The notes beneath the pieces are model-generated. The model worked only from the letters and a program-made list of their open reading frames with translations. It searched no databases and was not told the origin of the DNA. The position numbers were made by a program, and so were the translations under genes. DNA of 64,000 nt. Origin: Kosakonia radicincitans DSM 16656. GTDB taxonomy: Bacteria; Pseudomonadota; Gammaproteobacteria; Enterobacterales; Enterobacteriaceae. Where the stretch lies: NCBI RefSeq assembly GCF_000280495.2, contig NZ_CP018016.1, forward strand, positions 5,456,001 to 5,520,000, read 5' to 3'. This document shows, one piece after another, positions 45,848 to 59,128 of this stretch (its first letter is position 1; each line of letters starts with the position of its first letter).

Positions 45848-46351
45848 ATGCTAAACCAGTTAGAAAGCCTGACAGAGCGCGTTGGAGGAAGTAACAAACT
45901 TGTCGACCACTGGCTACTTGTTCGTAAGCAACTTCTTGTTTCTTACTACAATCTGGTTGGCATTAAACCTGGCAAAGGATCGTACATGCAGCTCAATGAA
46001 AAAGCGCTGGACGATTTTTGTCACAACCTGGTGGAATACCTCTCCGCCGGCCATTTCAATATTTATGAACGTATCATCAGCGAAATGGAAGGCGCCAGCC
46101 CACTTTTAGCCGCCACGCAACTTTATCCACAACTTGAAGCCAACACCGTGGAGCTCATGAATTACTATGACTCCAGCCTGGAAAACGCCATCGATGACGA
46201 CAACTGTCTGGAGTTCCAACAGGCGCTATCGGATATCGGCGAAGCGCTTGCCGCCCGCTTTATGCTGGAAGATAAGTTGATTGTGCTGGCCTATGATAAC
46301 GACCTCAATGTGAGCGCCAACGACGAAAGTGGAATGGCGCGCCCCGCTTGA
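45848..46351 (+). CDS. rsd: Anti-sigma-70 factor Rsd
   Basis: A 167-residue helical protein (158 in E. coli) that binds sigma-70 in stationary phase. Conserved segments are MLNQLESLTERVGGSNKLVD, YYNLVGIKPGK and LEFQQALSDIGEALAARFMLEDKLI. The C-terminus (NDLNVSANDESGMARPA) is longer and more acidic than in E. coli. A terminator follows at 46388, whose T-run runs directly into the TPP riboswitch. Confidence 0.96.
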   Translation: MLNQLESLTERVGGSNKLVDHWLLVRKQLLVSYYNLVGIKPGKGSYMQLNEKALDDFCHNLVEYLSAGHFNIYERIISEMEGASPLLAATQLYPQLEANTVELMNYYDSSLENAIDDDNCLEFQQALSDIGEALAARFMLEDKLIVLAYDNDLNVSANDESGMARPA

Positions 46352-46387
46352 GTTCTTAAGCATTAACGCGTAGTTTAAAAAGCAGTC

Positions 46388-46410
46388 CCCCGTTTTCGGA
46401 CGGGGTTTTT
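46388..46410 (+). terminator. Rho-independent terminator of rsd
   Basis: Stem CCCCGT/ACGGGG with a TTTCGG loop and five Ts (46406-46410). The next base starts P1 of the TPP riboswitch. Confidence 0.85.
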
Positions 46411-46621
46411 CTTGTCGGAGTGCCTATATTTCCACAAAATCATTCGCGATGCGTCGAGGCGGCAAGTTCGTGAACCCCCAGGAGCTTACATCAAGTAAGT
46501 GACTGGGGTGAGCGAACGCAGCCAACAAAGAGGCAGCGTGAAGGATGAAGGGGAAAAGGCTGAGACCGTTAATTCGGGATCCGCGGAACCTGATCGGGTT
46601 AAGACCTGCGAAGGGAACAAG
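46411..46621 (+). promoter_or_regulatory. TPP riboswitch of thiC, enlarged by an ERIC insertion
   Basis: P1 CTTGT (46411-46415) pairs with ACAAG (46617-46621). The conserved GGAGTGCC precedes, and GGCTGAGA (46558-46565), GGAACCTGATC and ACCTGCGAAGGGA follow, exactly as in the E. coli thiC leader. In E. coli the P3 loop between TGCC and GGC is about 6 nt; here it is 133 nt because an ERIC element is inserted. Removing the extra 127 nt leaves about 84 nt, the normal size. TPP binding is expected to shut off thiCEFSGH. Confidence 0.92.
46430..46555 (+). repeat. ERIC element inside the TPP riboswitch P3 loop
   Basis: 126 bp from TTCC to GGAA. It contains AAGTAAGTGACTGGGGTGAG (46495-46514), which equals the classical ERIC core, and the paired CCCCCAGGAGCTTAC. 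GTTCG (46466-46470) pairs with CGAAC (46513-46517). The whole element can fold as one long imperfect hairpin, flanked by the TA-rich remnant of the aptamer loop. Confidence 0.92.
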
Positions 46622-46712
46622 AGTAATCCATTCACAACGACCACCCTCACGGGCGGTTTGCTGCCATTACTCCATCCGTCGTCTGACAAGCCATCTCATA
46701 ATTATGGAATGA

Positions 46713-48610
<1,898 letters not shown>

Positions 48611-48611
<1 letters not shown>

Positions 48612-49246
48612 TGTACCAACCTGATTTCCCGCCGGTGCCTTTCCGTCTGGGGCTTTATCCGGTGGTCGATAGCATCGAGTGGGTAGCCCGCCTGCTGGAT
48701 GCCGGAGTGCGCACCCTGCAATTACGCATCAAAGATAAACGTGATGACGAGGTCGAAGAGGATGTCATTGCCGCCATTGCGCTTGGCCGCCGCTACCACG
48801 CGCGCCTGTTTATCAATGACTATTGGCGGCTGGCGATCAAACACCAGGCTTACGGCGTTCATCTCGGCCAGGAAGATCTGGAAACCACGGATCTTAGCGC
48901 GATTCGCACGGCAGGTTTGCGTCTTGGCGTTTCGACCCATGACGATATGGAGATCGACGTGGCGCTGGCGGCGCGCCCGTCTTATATCGCGCTGGGCCAT
49001 GTTTTCCCCACGCAAACCAAACAGATGCCTTCCGCGCCGCAGGGGCTGGAACAACTGGCGCGACATATTGCGCGGCTGGCCGATTACCCGACCGTAGCCA
49101 TCGGTGGTATCAGTCTGGCGCGCGCACCAGAGGTACTGGCGACGGGCGTTGGCAGCATCGCCGTGGTCAGTGCAATCACCCAGGCCACTGACTGGCGGCT
49201 GGCTACCGATCAATTACTGGCGCTTGCGGGGGTGGGTGATGAATGA
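48611..49246 (+). CDS. thiE: Thiamine-phosphate synthase
   Basis: Joins the pyrimidine and thiazole moieties to form thiamine phosphate; 211 residues, as in E. coli. A TIM-barrel with QLRIKDK (diphosphate-binding), [25 protein letters not shown], and C-terminal [27 protein letters not shown]. Its ATG shares one base with the thiC stop (TGATG). Confidence 0.97.
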
Positions 49247-49997
49247 TCGCGATTTTATGCGCTACAGCCGCCAGATCCTGCTGGAAGATATCGCTGTTGT
49301 CGGCCAGCAAAAGCTGCTCGCCAGCCGGGTGCTGATTGTTGGTCTCGGCGGTCTTGGCGCGCCCGCGGCAGTTTACCTTGCTGGCGCGGGTATCGGCACG
49401 CTGGCGCTGGCCGATGACGACGCGGTACACCTGAGTAACCTGCAACGGCAGATCCTGTTCACCACAGACGATATCAACCAACCGAAAGCGGGCGTCACCG
49501 CGCAACGCTTACACCAGCTTAATCCGGATATCGAACTGATTACTCTTGAGCAGCGGCTCAGTGGTGAAGCACTACAGCAGCAGGTTGCACAGGCTGATGT
49601 GGTGCTCGATTGCAGTGACAATATGGCCACTCGCCAGGCGATTAATGCCGCCTGCGTGGCGCAGGAAACACCGTTGATCAGCGCCAGTGCGGTTGGCTTT
49701 GGCGGACAGATGATGGTGCTGACGCCGCCCTGGCAACAGGGTTGTTATCGCTGCTTGTGGCCCGATGAAAGCGAACCGGAGCGCAACTGCCGTACGGCGG
49801 GCATTGTTGGCCCGGTGGTCGGCGTCATGGGTGCCATGCAGGCGCTGGAAGCCATCAAATTGTTAAGCGGCATCAGCACCACCAGCGGCGAGTTACGGCT
49901 ATTTGATGCCCGAACCAATCTCTGGCGCACGCTGGCGCTGCATCGCGCCCAGGGATGCCCGGTATGCGGAGGGCGGCATGCAAATACGCTTCAATGA
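49239..49997 (+). CDS. thiF: ThiS adenylyltransferase ThiF
   Basis: E1-like enzyme that adenylates the C-terminus of ThiS for sulfur transfer; 252 residues (251 in E. coli). [18 protein letters not shown] is the canonical start, overlapping thiE by 8 bases. The nucleotide loop is [10 protein letters not shown], the zinc cysteines are in CYRCLWP and CPVCGG, and the sulfur-carrying Cys lies in [10 protein letters not shown]. Confidence 0.97.
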   Translation: MNDRDFMRYSRQILLEDIAVVGQQKLLASRVLIVGLGGLGAPAAVYLAGAGIGTLALADDDAVHLSNLQRQILFTTDDINQPKAGVTAQRLHQLNPDIELITLEQRLSGEALQQQVAQADVVLDCSDNMATRQAINAACVAQETPLISASAVGFGGQMMVLTPPWQQGCYRCLWPDESEPERNCRTAGIVGPVVGVMGAMQALEAIKLLSGISTTSGELRLFDARTNLWRTLALHRAQGCPVCGGRHANTLQ

Positions 49998-50178
49998 TGA
50001 GCCGATGCAGTGCGCGTCCGGGCTTTCCGTTGCTGCGCTATTGCAGCACATCAATCAGCTAAAACCTGGTGCCGCGCTTGCGGTGAATCAACAGATCCTG
50101 CCGCGCGAGCGCTGGGATGAGCATCTTGTGCAGGACGGCGACGAAATCCTGCTTTTTCAGGTTATCGCAGGGGGTTGA
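49978..50178 (+). CDS. thiS: Sulfur carrier protein ThiS
   Basis: A 66-residue ubiquitin-like protein ending in Gly-Gly (LLFQVIAGG), the residue pair that is thiocarboxylated. It starts [12 protein letters not shown] and overlaps thiF by 20 bases; a longer reading from 49903 lies inside thiF and is rejected. Confidence 0.96.
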   Translation: MQIRFNDEPMQCASGLSVAALLQHINQLKPGAALAVNQQILPRERWDEHLVQDGDEILLFQVIAGG

Positions 50179-50179
50179 G

Positions 50180-50950
50180 ATGTTACGTATTGCAGATAAA
50201 ACGTTTACCTCGCGGCTGTTTACCGGCACCGGTAAATTTTCCACGCCGCAACTGATGATCGACGCGATCCGCGCCTCCGGCAGTGAACTGGTCACGCTGG
50301 CCATGAAGCGCGTGGATCTTCGCAAACAAAGCGATGGCATCCTGCAACCGCTGCGCGATGCAGGTGTCACGTTGCTGCCGAACACATCCGGGGCGAAGAA
50401 TGCTGAGGATGCCATTTTTGCCGCGCAGCTGGCGCGTGAAGCGCTGGGAACTCACTGGTTAAAGCTGGAAATCCACCCGGATGCCCGTTGGCTATTGCCA
50501 GATCCGATCGAAACCCTGCGCGCGGCAGAAAAGCTGGTGCAACAGGGTTTTGTAGTGCTGCCCTACTGCGGCGCCGATCCGGTGCTGTGCAAACGGCTGG
50601 AAGAAGTCGGCTGCGCGGCAGTCATGCCGCTGGGTGCGCCGATTGGTTCAAACCAGGGGCTGGAAACCCGCGCCATGCTGGAGATCATCATTGAGCAGGC
50701 GAATGTCCCGGTGGTGGTTGACGCCGGGATTGGTACGCCCAGCCATGCCACACAGGCGCTGGAGATGGGCGCAGATGCCGTGCTGGTGAATACCGCCATT
50801 GCCGTCGCCGACGATCCGGTCACCATGGCGCGCGCTTTTCGTCTGGCGGTAGAAGCCGGCACGCTGGCGCGTCAGGCCGTACCGGGTGCGCGCCAGCGTT
50901 TTGCGGCGGCCACCAGCCCGCTGACCGGTTTTCTGGAGGCCACCTTATGA
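50180..50950 (+). CDS. thiG: Thiazole synthase ThiG
   Basis: Forms the thiazole ring from deoxyxylulose phosphate, dehydroglycine and ThiS-thiocarboxylate; 256 residues, as in E. coli. [20 protein letters not shown] starts one base after the thiS stop. Conserved are [46 protein letters not shown], and LVNTAIA. It overlaps thiH by 4 bases. Confidence 0.97.
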   Translation: MLRIADKTFTSRLFTGTGKFSTPQLMIDAIRASGSELVTLAMKRVDLRKQSDGILQPLRDAGVTLLPNTSGAKNAEDAIFAAQLAREALGTHWLKLEIHPDARWLLPDPIETLRAAEKLVQQGFVVLPYCGADPVLCKRLEEVGCAAVMPLGAPIGSNQGLETRAMLEIIIEQANVPVVVDAGIGTPSHATQALEMGADAVLVNTAIAVADDPVTMARAFRLAVEAGTLARQAVPGARQRFAAATSPLTGFLEATL

Positions 50951-52101
50951 GCACCTTTAGCGATTACTGGCGGCAACTCGACTGGGACGATATTGGTCTG
51001 CGCATTCACAGTAAAACCGCAGCCGATGTTGAACGCGCGCTGAATGCCCGGCAACCGACGCGCGACGATATGATGGCGCTGCTCTCCCCCGCTGCCAGCG
51101 GTTTTCTTGAAGCCATGGCGCAGCGTGCGCAGCGGCTGACCCGCCAGCGGTTTGGTAACACAGTCAGCTTTTATGTTCCGCTGTATTTGTCGAATCTCTG
51201 CGCCAATGACTGTACCTACTGCGGCTTTTCGATGAGTAACCATCTGAAGCGCAAGACACTGGATGAACAGGAGATTGCGCGTGAATGTGCAGCCTTGCGC
51301 GATCTGGGCTTTGAGCATCTGTTACTGGTAACCGGCGAGCATCAGGGCAAAGTGGGAATGGACTATTTTCGCCGCCATTTACCGGACATTCGCCGCCAGT
51401 TCGCCTCACTACAGATGGAAGTACAGCCGCTCTCAGAGGAGGAGTACGCCGAGCTGAAAACCCTTGGGCTGGATGGCGTAATGGTCTACCAGGAAACTTA
51501 TCACGAAGCTCAATACGCCCGTCACCACCTGCGGGGCAAAAAGCAGGATTTCTTCTGGCGTCTGGAAACGCCGGACAGGCTTGGCCGCGCCGGGATCGAC
51601 AAAATCGGCCTCGGCGCGCTGATGGGGCTTTCCGACAACTGGCGCATAGATTGCTATATGGTGGCGGAACACCTGCTATGGTTGCAACAGCACTACTGGC
51701 AAAGCCGCTTTTCCGTCTCTTTTCCGCGCCTGCGCCCCTGTGCTGGCGGCATTGAACCCGCGTCACTGATGGATGAGCGCCAGCTGGTGCAAACCATTTG
51801 CGCTTTCCGTCTGCTGGCGCCGGATGTGGAACTGTCGCTCTCAACGCGCGAATCGCCGCACTTCCGCGATCACGTGATCCCACTGGCCATCAACAATGTC
51901 AGCGCGTTTTCTAAAACGCAGCCAGGGGGTTATGCCGATGACCATCCGGAACTGGAGCAGTTTTCCCCGCACGACGGACGCCGCCCGCAAGAAGTTGCCG
52001 ACGCATTAGTCGCAAGCGGGTTGCAACCCGTATGGAAAGACTGGGATAGCTGGCTGGGACGTTCGCCGCAAAAAAACAGCAATACGCTGATAACGGGTTA
52101 A
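50947..52101 (+). CDS. thiH: Tyrosine lyase ThiH (2-iminoacetate synthase)
   Basis: Radical SAM enzyme that cleaves tyrosine to dehydroglycine and p-cresol; 384 residues (377 in E. coli). The cluster motif [10 protein letters not shown] (Cys-x3-Cys-x2-Cys) lies about residue 85. The ATG overlaps the thiG stop (ATGA). The C-terminal tail ([13 protein letters not shown]) is slightly longer than in E. coli. Last gene of the thiamine operon. Confidence 0.97.
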   Translation: MSTFSDYWRQLDWDDIGLRIHSKTAADVERALNARQPTRDDMMALLSPAASGFLEAMAQRAQRLTRQRFGNTVSFYVPLYLSNLCANDCTYCGFSMSNHLKRKTLDEQEIARECAALRDLGFEHLLLVTGEHQGKVGMDYFRRHLPDIRRQFASLQMEVQPLSEEEYAELKTLGLDGVMVYQETYHEAQYARHHLRGKKQDFFWRLETPDRLGRAGIDKIGLGALMGLSDNWRIDCYMVAEHLLWLQQHYWQSRFSVSFPRLRPCAGGIEPASLMDERQLVQTICAFRLLAPDVELSLSTRESPHFRDHVIPLAINNVSAFSKTQPGGYADDHPELEQFSPHDGRRPQEVADALVASGLQPVWKDWDSWLGRSPQKNSNTLITG

Positions 52102-52126
52102 AACCTTGCGGTGCGCCGCGTAAAAA

Positions 52127-52162
52127 CAGGATCGGACTGTCGCACACAGGCAGCCGATCCTG
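52127..52162 (-). terminator. Hairpin after thiH with a T-run on the minus strand
   Basis: A 9-bp stem CAGGATCGG/CCGATCCTG (52127-52135 with 52154-52162). On the minus strand it is followed by TTTTT; on the plus strand no T-run follows. It would terminate transcripts entering thiH from the right, or it may simply be a structure in the thi 3' untranslated region. Confidence 0.5.
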
Positions 52163-52193
52163 CATGGTGTCTGTGTCAGCTTCACTGTCTGAC

Positions 52194-52234
52194 CGGAGCG
52201 ATCGCTTTACTCTCCCCTCATATCGCTCCGTTTT
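52194..52234 (+). terminator. Probable terminator of thiCEFSGH
   Basis: A 9-bp stem CGGAGCGAT/ATCGCTCCG with a 19-nt loop, followed by TTTTCCC. It lies 92 bases after the thiH stop. Confidence 0.65.
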
Positions 52235-52422
52235 CCCTCCAACGGAATAAAAAACCATGCACATTGACATACATCACCCATTACAACTGTAGCGAACGAT
52301 ACTTAGCCATAGCAACATCTGCTGGCGATATAATTTTCCCTACAACGGACTGACAACATACCGTTCGGCTGCCTGCATCTTTCTTCCAGCCCCCTATACT
52401 TTATCTGCCACTTTTATGATGA
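52235..52422 (+). promoter_or_regulatory. Upstream region of the diguanylate cyclase gene
   Basis: About 190 bases without a gene. TATACT at 52396-52401, 22 bases before the ATG, is a candidate -10. The segment TTTTCCCT(C/A)CAACGGA occurs at 52231-52246 and again at 52334-52349. No known factor site is recognised. Confidence 0.35.
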
Positions 52423-53976
52423 ATGCTCAAGGATATGAAAATTCATAGTCGACAACTCTCTTTCACCGCCCCCATTCTGGTGAGCTTTATCGGGATCTTC
52501 GCGGGATTTGTGATGATCGCCATCCTGGTTATCTTCAGTCAGCGCAAAGAGATGCTGGAACAATATCAGGACATTAACCGTAACTTCACCCATAACCTGG
52601 CTGTGAACCATGCCCAGTCGATCCTGCGGGAAAATGACTACATCCTTAATCGCGCCGCGCTATTTTTAGCGCAAGGCAATAATTTAGATGAAACCGTCAA
52701 CGGCAATCGCGAGCAGGGTCTGCAATTAATGATGAAGCTGCTGGCGCTAATGCCGACGGTTTCTTCTATTTCGCTTGCGGATTCACAGGGAAGGTATCTG
52801 CGCGCTCCGCAGGTGATAGCAGGCAGCGTAAGCGATAGTTTCGATGCCAGCACACGCCCGTGGTTTATGCATCAGGCAGAGTCCAGCATGTTTAACCACT
52901 ACACCGACACGTATACGGATTACTTCACTCATAACCCGACAGTGAGCCTCTATAAACCGGTGATTTCCCTTGACGGCAAGCTGAAGGGAACGCTGGCATT
53001 CCATCTCGATCTGGTTTCGATGAGTTTCACACTGCGTACGATGCAGGCACCGATGCAGGGGGAGTTTTTCGTGGTCGACCGTGAAGGCAAAGCGATGCTG
53101 CATCCGGATACCAGTTCGCTGTTTAAAGCATTTATCAGCCCGTTACTGCTGGCGGCAATGACCGGCGGAGAAGGCTCTGTTTACGATGAAAAAAGCGCAA
53201 CCTGGTATTACTACTATGCCTTTACCAACCCGGACTGGCTTGCCATCTACAAGGTTCACGACAGCACGCTGAATAACCTTACCCGCCACGCGACCATGAT
53301 CGTCGGCTGGGGTTTTGGTACGGCAGCCGTCGTGATTATTCTGTTCGGGCTTTACCTTCGTCATGCCTCAAGGACCGTACTAATCAATATCATCAATGCC
53401 ATCAACACGGGCGATGTAAAACGGGCGCCGAAGCTGGAAGCTATGCTGAGCAAAGCGATCAAAAGTAACAAAGAGCGCGAACAATCATGGGTGCGCCAGG
53501 CCACTATTGATGCGTTGACCAACTGCAAAAACCGGCGCGCTTTTGATGCCGATATTGCCTCCCTGATGAACGATCACCAACCGTTTTCACTGGCACTGGT
53601 GGATATCGACAACTTCAAGTCCATCAACGATACGTGGGGTCATTTAAGTGGTGATATTGTCCTGCGCAATGTCGCGCGTGAAGGGCTGAAAGTGATGCAG
53701 CCGCATGGCATTTCGCTTTATCGCTACGGCGGAGAAGAGTTTGCAGTGATCTTCCCTGAGACGCATATTGAAAATTCACAGGATTACCTTGAAGAGTGGC
53801 GAAGCAACGTAGCAAATCGTGGCTGGCGTGAAGACGGCCTGATTGTTACCTTCAGCGCCGGGCTCGGCGAGTGGCACATGGAGTCGCTGGAGCAACTCGT
53901 CACCGGAGTTGATGAAGCGTTGTATCAAGCCAAGCAGCAGGGTAAGAACCGGATTCTACTGACGAATGCTAATTAG
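52423..53976 (+). CDS. Membrane-bound diguanylate cyclase with periplasmic sensor domain
   Basis: A 517-residue protein predicted to make cyclic di-GMP. Helix 1 is about residues 15-38, a periplasmic dCache-like sensor spans about 40-285 (STRPWFMHQAESS, YTDYFTHNPTVSLYKPV), helix 2 is about 290-313, and a GGDEF domain spans about 360-515 with DALTNCKNRRAF, DIDNFKSINDTWGH and an intact GGEEF at 436-440. No RxxD inhibitory site lies before GGEEF. A start at 52435 (MKIHSRQL) is also possible. It lies between thiH and rpoC, where E. coli has a short unrelated region. Confidence 0.92.
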   Translation: MLKDMKIHSRQLSFTAPILVSFIGIFAGFVMIAILVIFSQRKEMLEQYQDINRNFTHNLAVNHAQSILRENDYILNRAALFLAQGNNLDETVNGNREQGLQLMMKLLALMPTVSSISLADSQGRYLRAPQVIAGSVSDSFDASTRPWFMHQAESSMFNHYTDTYTDYFTHNPTVSLYKPVISLDGKLKGTLAFHLDLVSMSFTLRTMQAPMQGEFFVVDREGKAMLHPDTSSLFKAFISPLLLAAMTGGEGSVYDEKSATWYYYYAFTNPDWLAIYKVHDSTLNNLTRHATMIVGWGFGTAAVVIILFGLYLRHASRTVLINIINAINTGDVKRAPKLEAMLSKAIKSNKEREQSWVRQATIDALTNCKNRRAFDADIASLMNDHQPFSLALVDIDNFKSINDTWGHLSGDIVLRNVAREGLKVMQPHGISLYRYGGEEFAVIFPETHIENSQDYLEEWRSNVANRGWREDGLIVTFSAGLGEWHMESLEQLVTGVDEALYQAKQQGKNRILLTNAN

Positions 53977-54000
53977 TGCGCGCATCGTTGCACCAATTGT

Positions 54001-54008
54001 AACCGGTT
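54001..54008 (+). promoter_or_regulatory. LacI/GalR-type operator candidate upstream of PTS genes
   Basis: AACCGGTT is a perfect palindrome within TGTAACCGGTTTCA, similar to AscG/GntR-class operators with a central CG. It lies 113 bases before the IIB start. No regulator gene is in the window. Confidence 0.4.
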
Positions 54009-54120
54009 TCAGGTGAAGCAGGGTTTCTTTGTGATGCCATACACACAATCACGGTAAAGCGGTTGTTGATCTCAACTGCGCTGGATAATTATCAACTATC
54101 CCATCAACACGAGGCTGACT

Positions 54121-54426
54121 ATGAAAAACATCGTTTTATGTTGTGCTGCGGGTATGTCCACCAGCATGCTGGTGCAGCGGATGAAAGATGCAGCGCAGAA
54201 GAAAGGGGTCGAAGTTTCTATCAAAGCGGTTCCCGTTGCGGAATTTAAGGACGAGATTGCAACGGCGGATATCGTGTTGCTGGGGCCACAAGTGAAATAC
54301 GAGCAGGCAAAATTGCAGGCGCAGGCGGAGCCGCTGGGGAAAAAGGTGGCGGTTATCGACATGATGGATTACGGCATGATGAAAGGCGATGTCGTACTTG
54401 AAAAAGCCCTTAAGCTTCTGGAGTGA
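54121..54426 (+). CDS. PTS lactose/cellobiose-type IIB component
   Basis: A 101-residue cytoplasmic phosphocarrier of the ChbB/CelA type. The active-site loop CAAGMSTSMLV places the phosphorylated Cys at residue 8. DIVLLGPQVKYEQ and VIDMMDYGMM complete the fold. The IIA gene starts 4 bases after its stop. No IIC permease or glycosidase lies next to it, so the sugar cannot be named. Confidence 0.9.
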   Translation: MKNIVLCCAAGMSTSMLVQRMKDAAQKKGVEVSIKAVPVAEFKDEIATADIVLLGPQVKYEQAKLQAQAEPLGKKVAVIDMMDYGMMKGDVVLEKALKLLE

Positions 54427-54430
54427 GCGC

Positions 54431-54748
54431 ATGGAAGATTTAGAAACCATCATTATGGAACTGTTGGTTAACGCGGGCGCCGCGCGCAGCCAGGCGTTGA
54501 CCGCACTGCAACAGGCACGTAAAGGCGATTTTGACGCGGCGGAACAGGCGATGGAAGAGTCGCGGGAATTCGTTAAAGCCGCGCACAAAATTCAGACTCA
54601 GTTAATCGGTCTGGATGAAGGGACAGGCAAACTGCCGGTCAATCTGATTACCGTCCATTCGCAGGATCATCTGATGAACGCGATGGTGATTCAGGATCTG
54701 GCAGGTGACATGATTGAGCTGTACCGTCGTCTGCCACTGCGTAATTGA
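54431..54748 (+). CDS. PTS lactose/cellobiose-type IIA component
   Basis: A 105-residue trimeric helical-bundle phosphocarrier of the ChbA/LacF type. The motif VHSQDHLMNAM carries the phosphorylated His (residue 76) and the metal-binding Asp (79). MEDLETIIMELLVNAG is the family start; an in-frame ATG at 54389 inside IIB is rejected. It is convergent with rpoC and shares its terminator. Confidence 0.9.
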   Translation: MEDLETIIMELLVNAGAARSQALTALQQARKGDFDAAEQAMEESREFVKAAHKIQTQLIGLDEGTGKLPVNLITVHSQDHLMNAMVIQDLAGDMIELYRRLPLRN

Positions 54749-54787
54749 CGCGACAAATACCGCAAACACGGCCTGTATTGCAGGCAT

Positions 54788-54816
54788 AAAAAAACCCGCC
54801 GAAGCGGGTTTTTTAT
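54788..54816. terminator. Bidirectional terminator between PTS IIA and rpoC
   Basis: AAAACCCGC, loop CGAA, GCGGGTTTT has A-runs before and T-runs after, so it works on both strands. It ends the rplJL-rpoBC operon on minus and the PTS genes on plus. Confidence 0.9.
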
Positions 54817-54828
54817 TAGGCGTAACGA

Positions 54829-59052
<4,224 letters not shown>

Positions 59053-59128
59053 GGATTGGCTCCCGTCGGAGTTAGCACATTCCGCTGCCGGGTATTACCC
59101 CGACAGCGGTGACCTGTTTGAGCGAGAA

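Noticed and set aside
46348..46376. TTGAGT-17-TAGTTT as the thiC promoter
   Set aside because: It is a plausible match, but transcription from it would pass straight through the rsd terminator stem; evidence is too weak to annotate.
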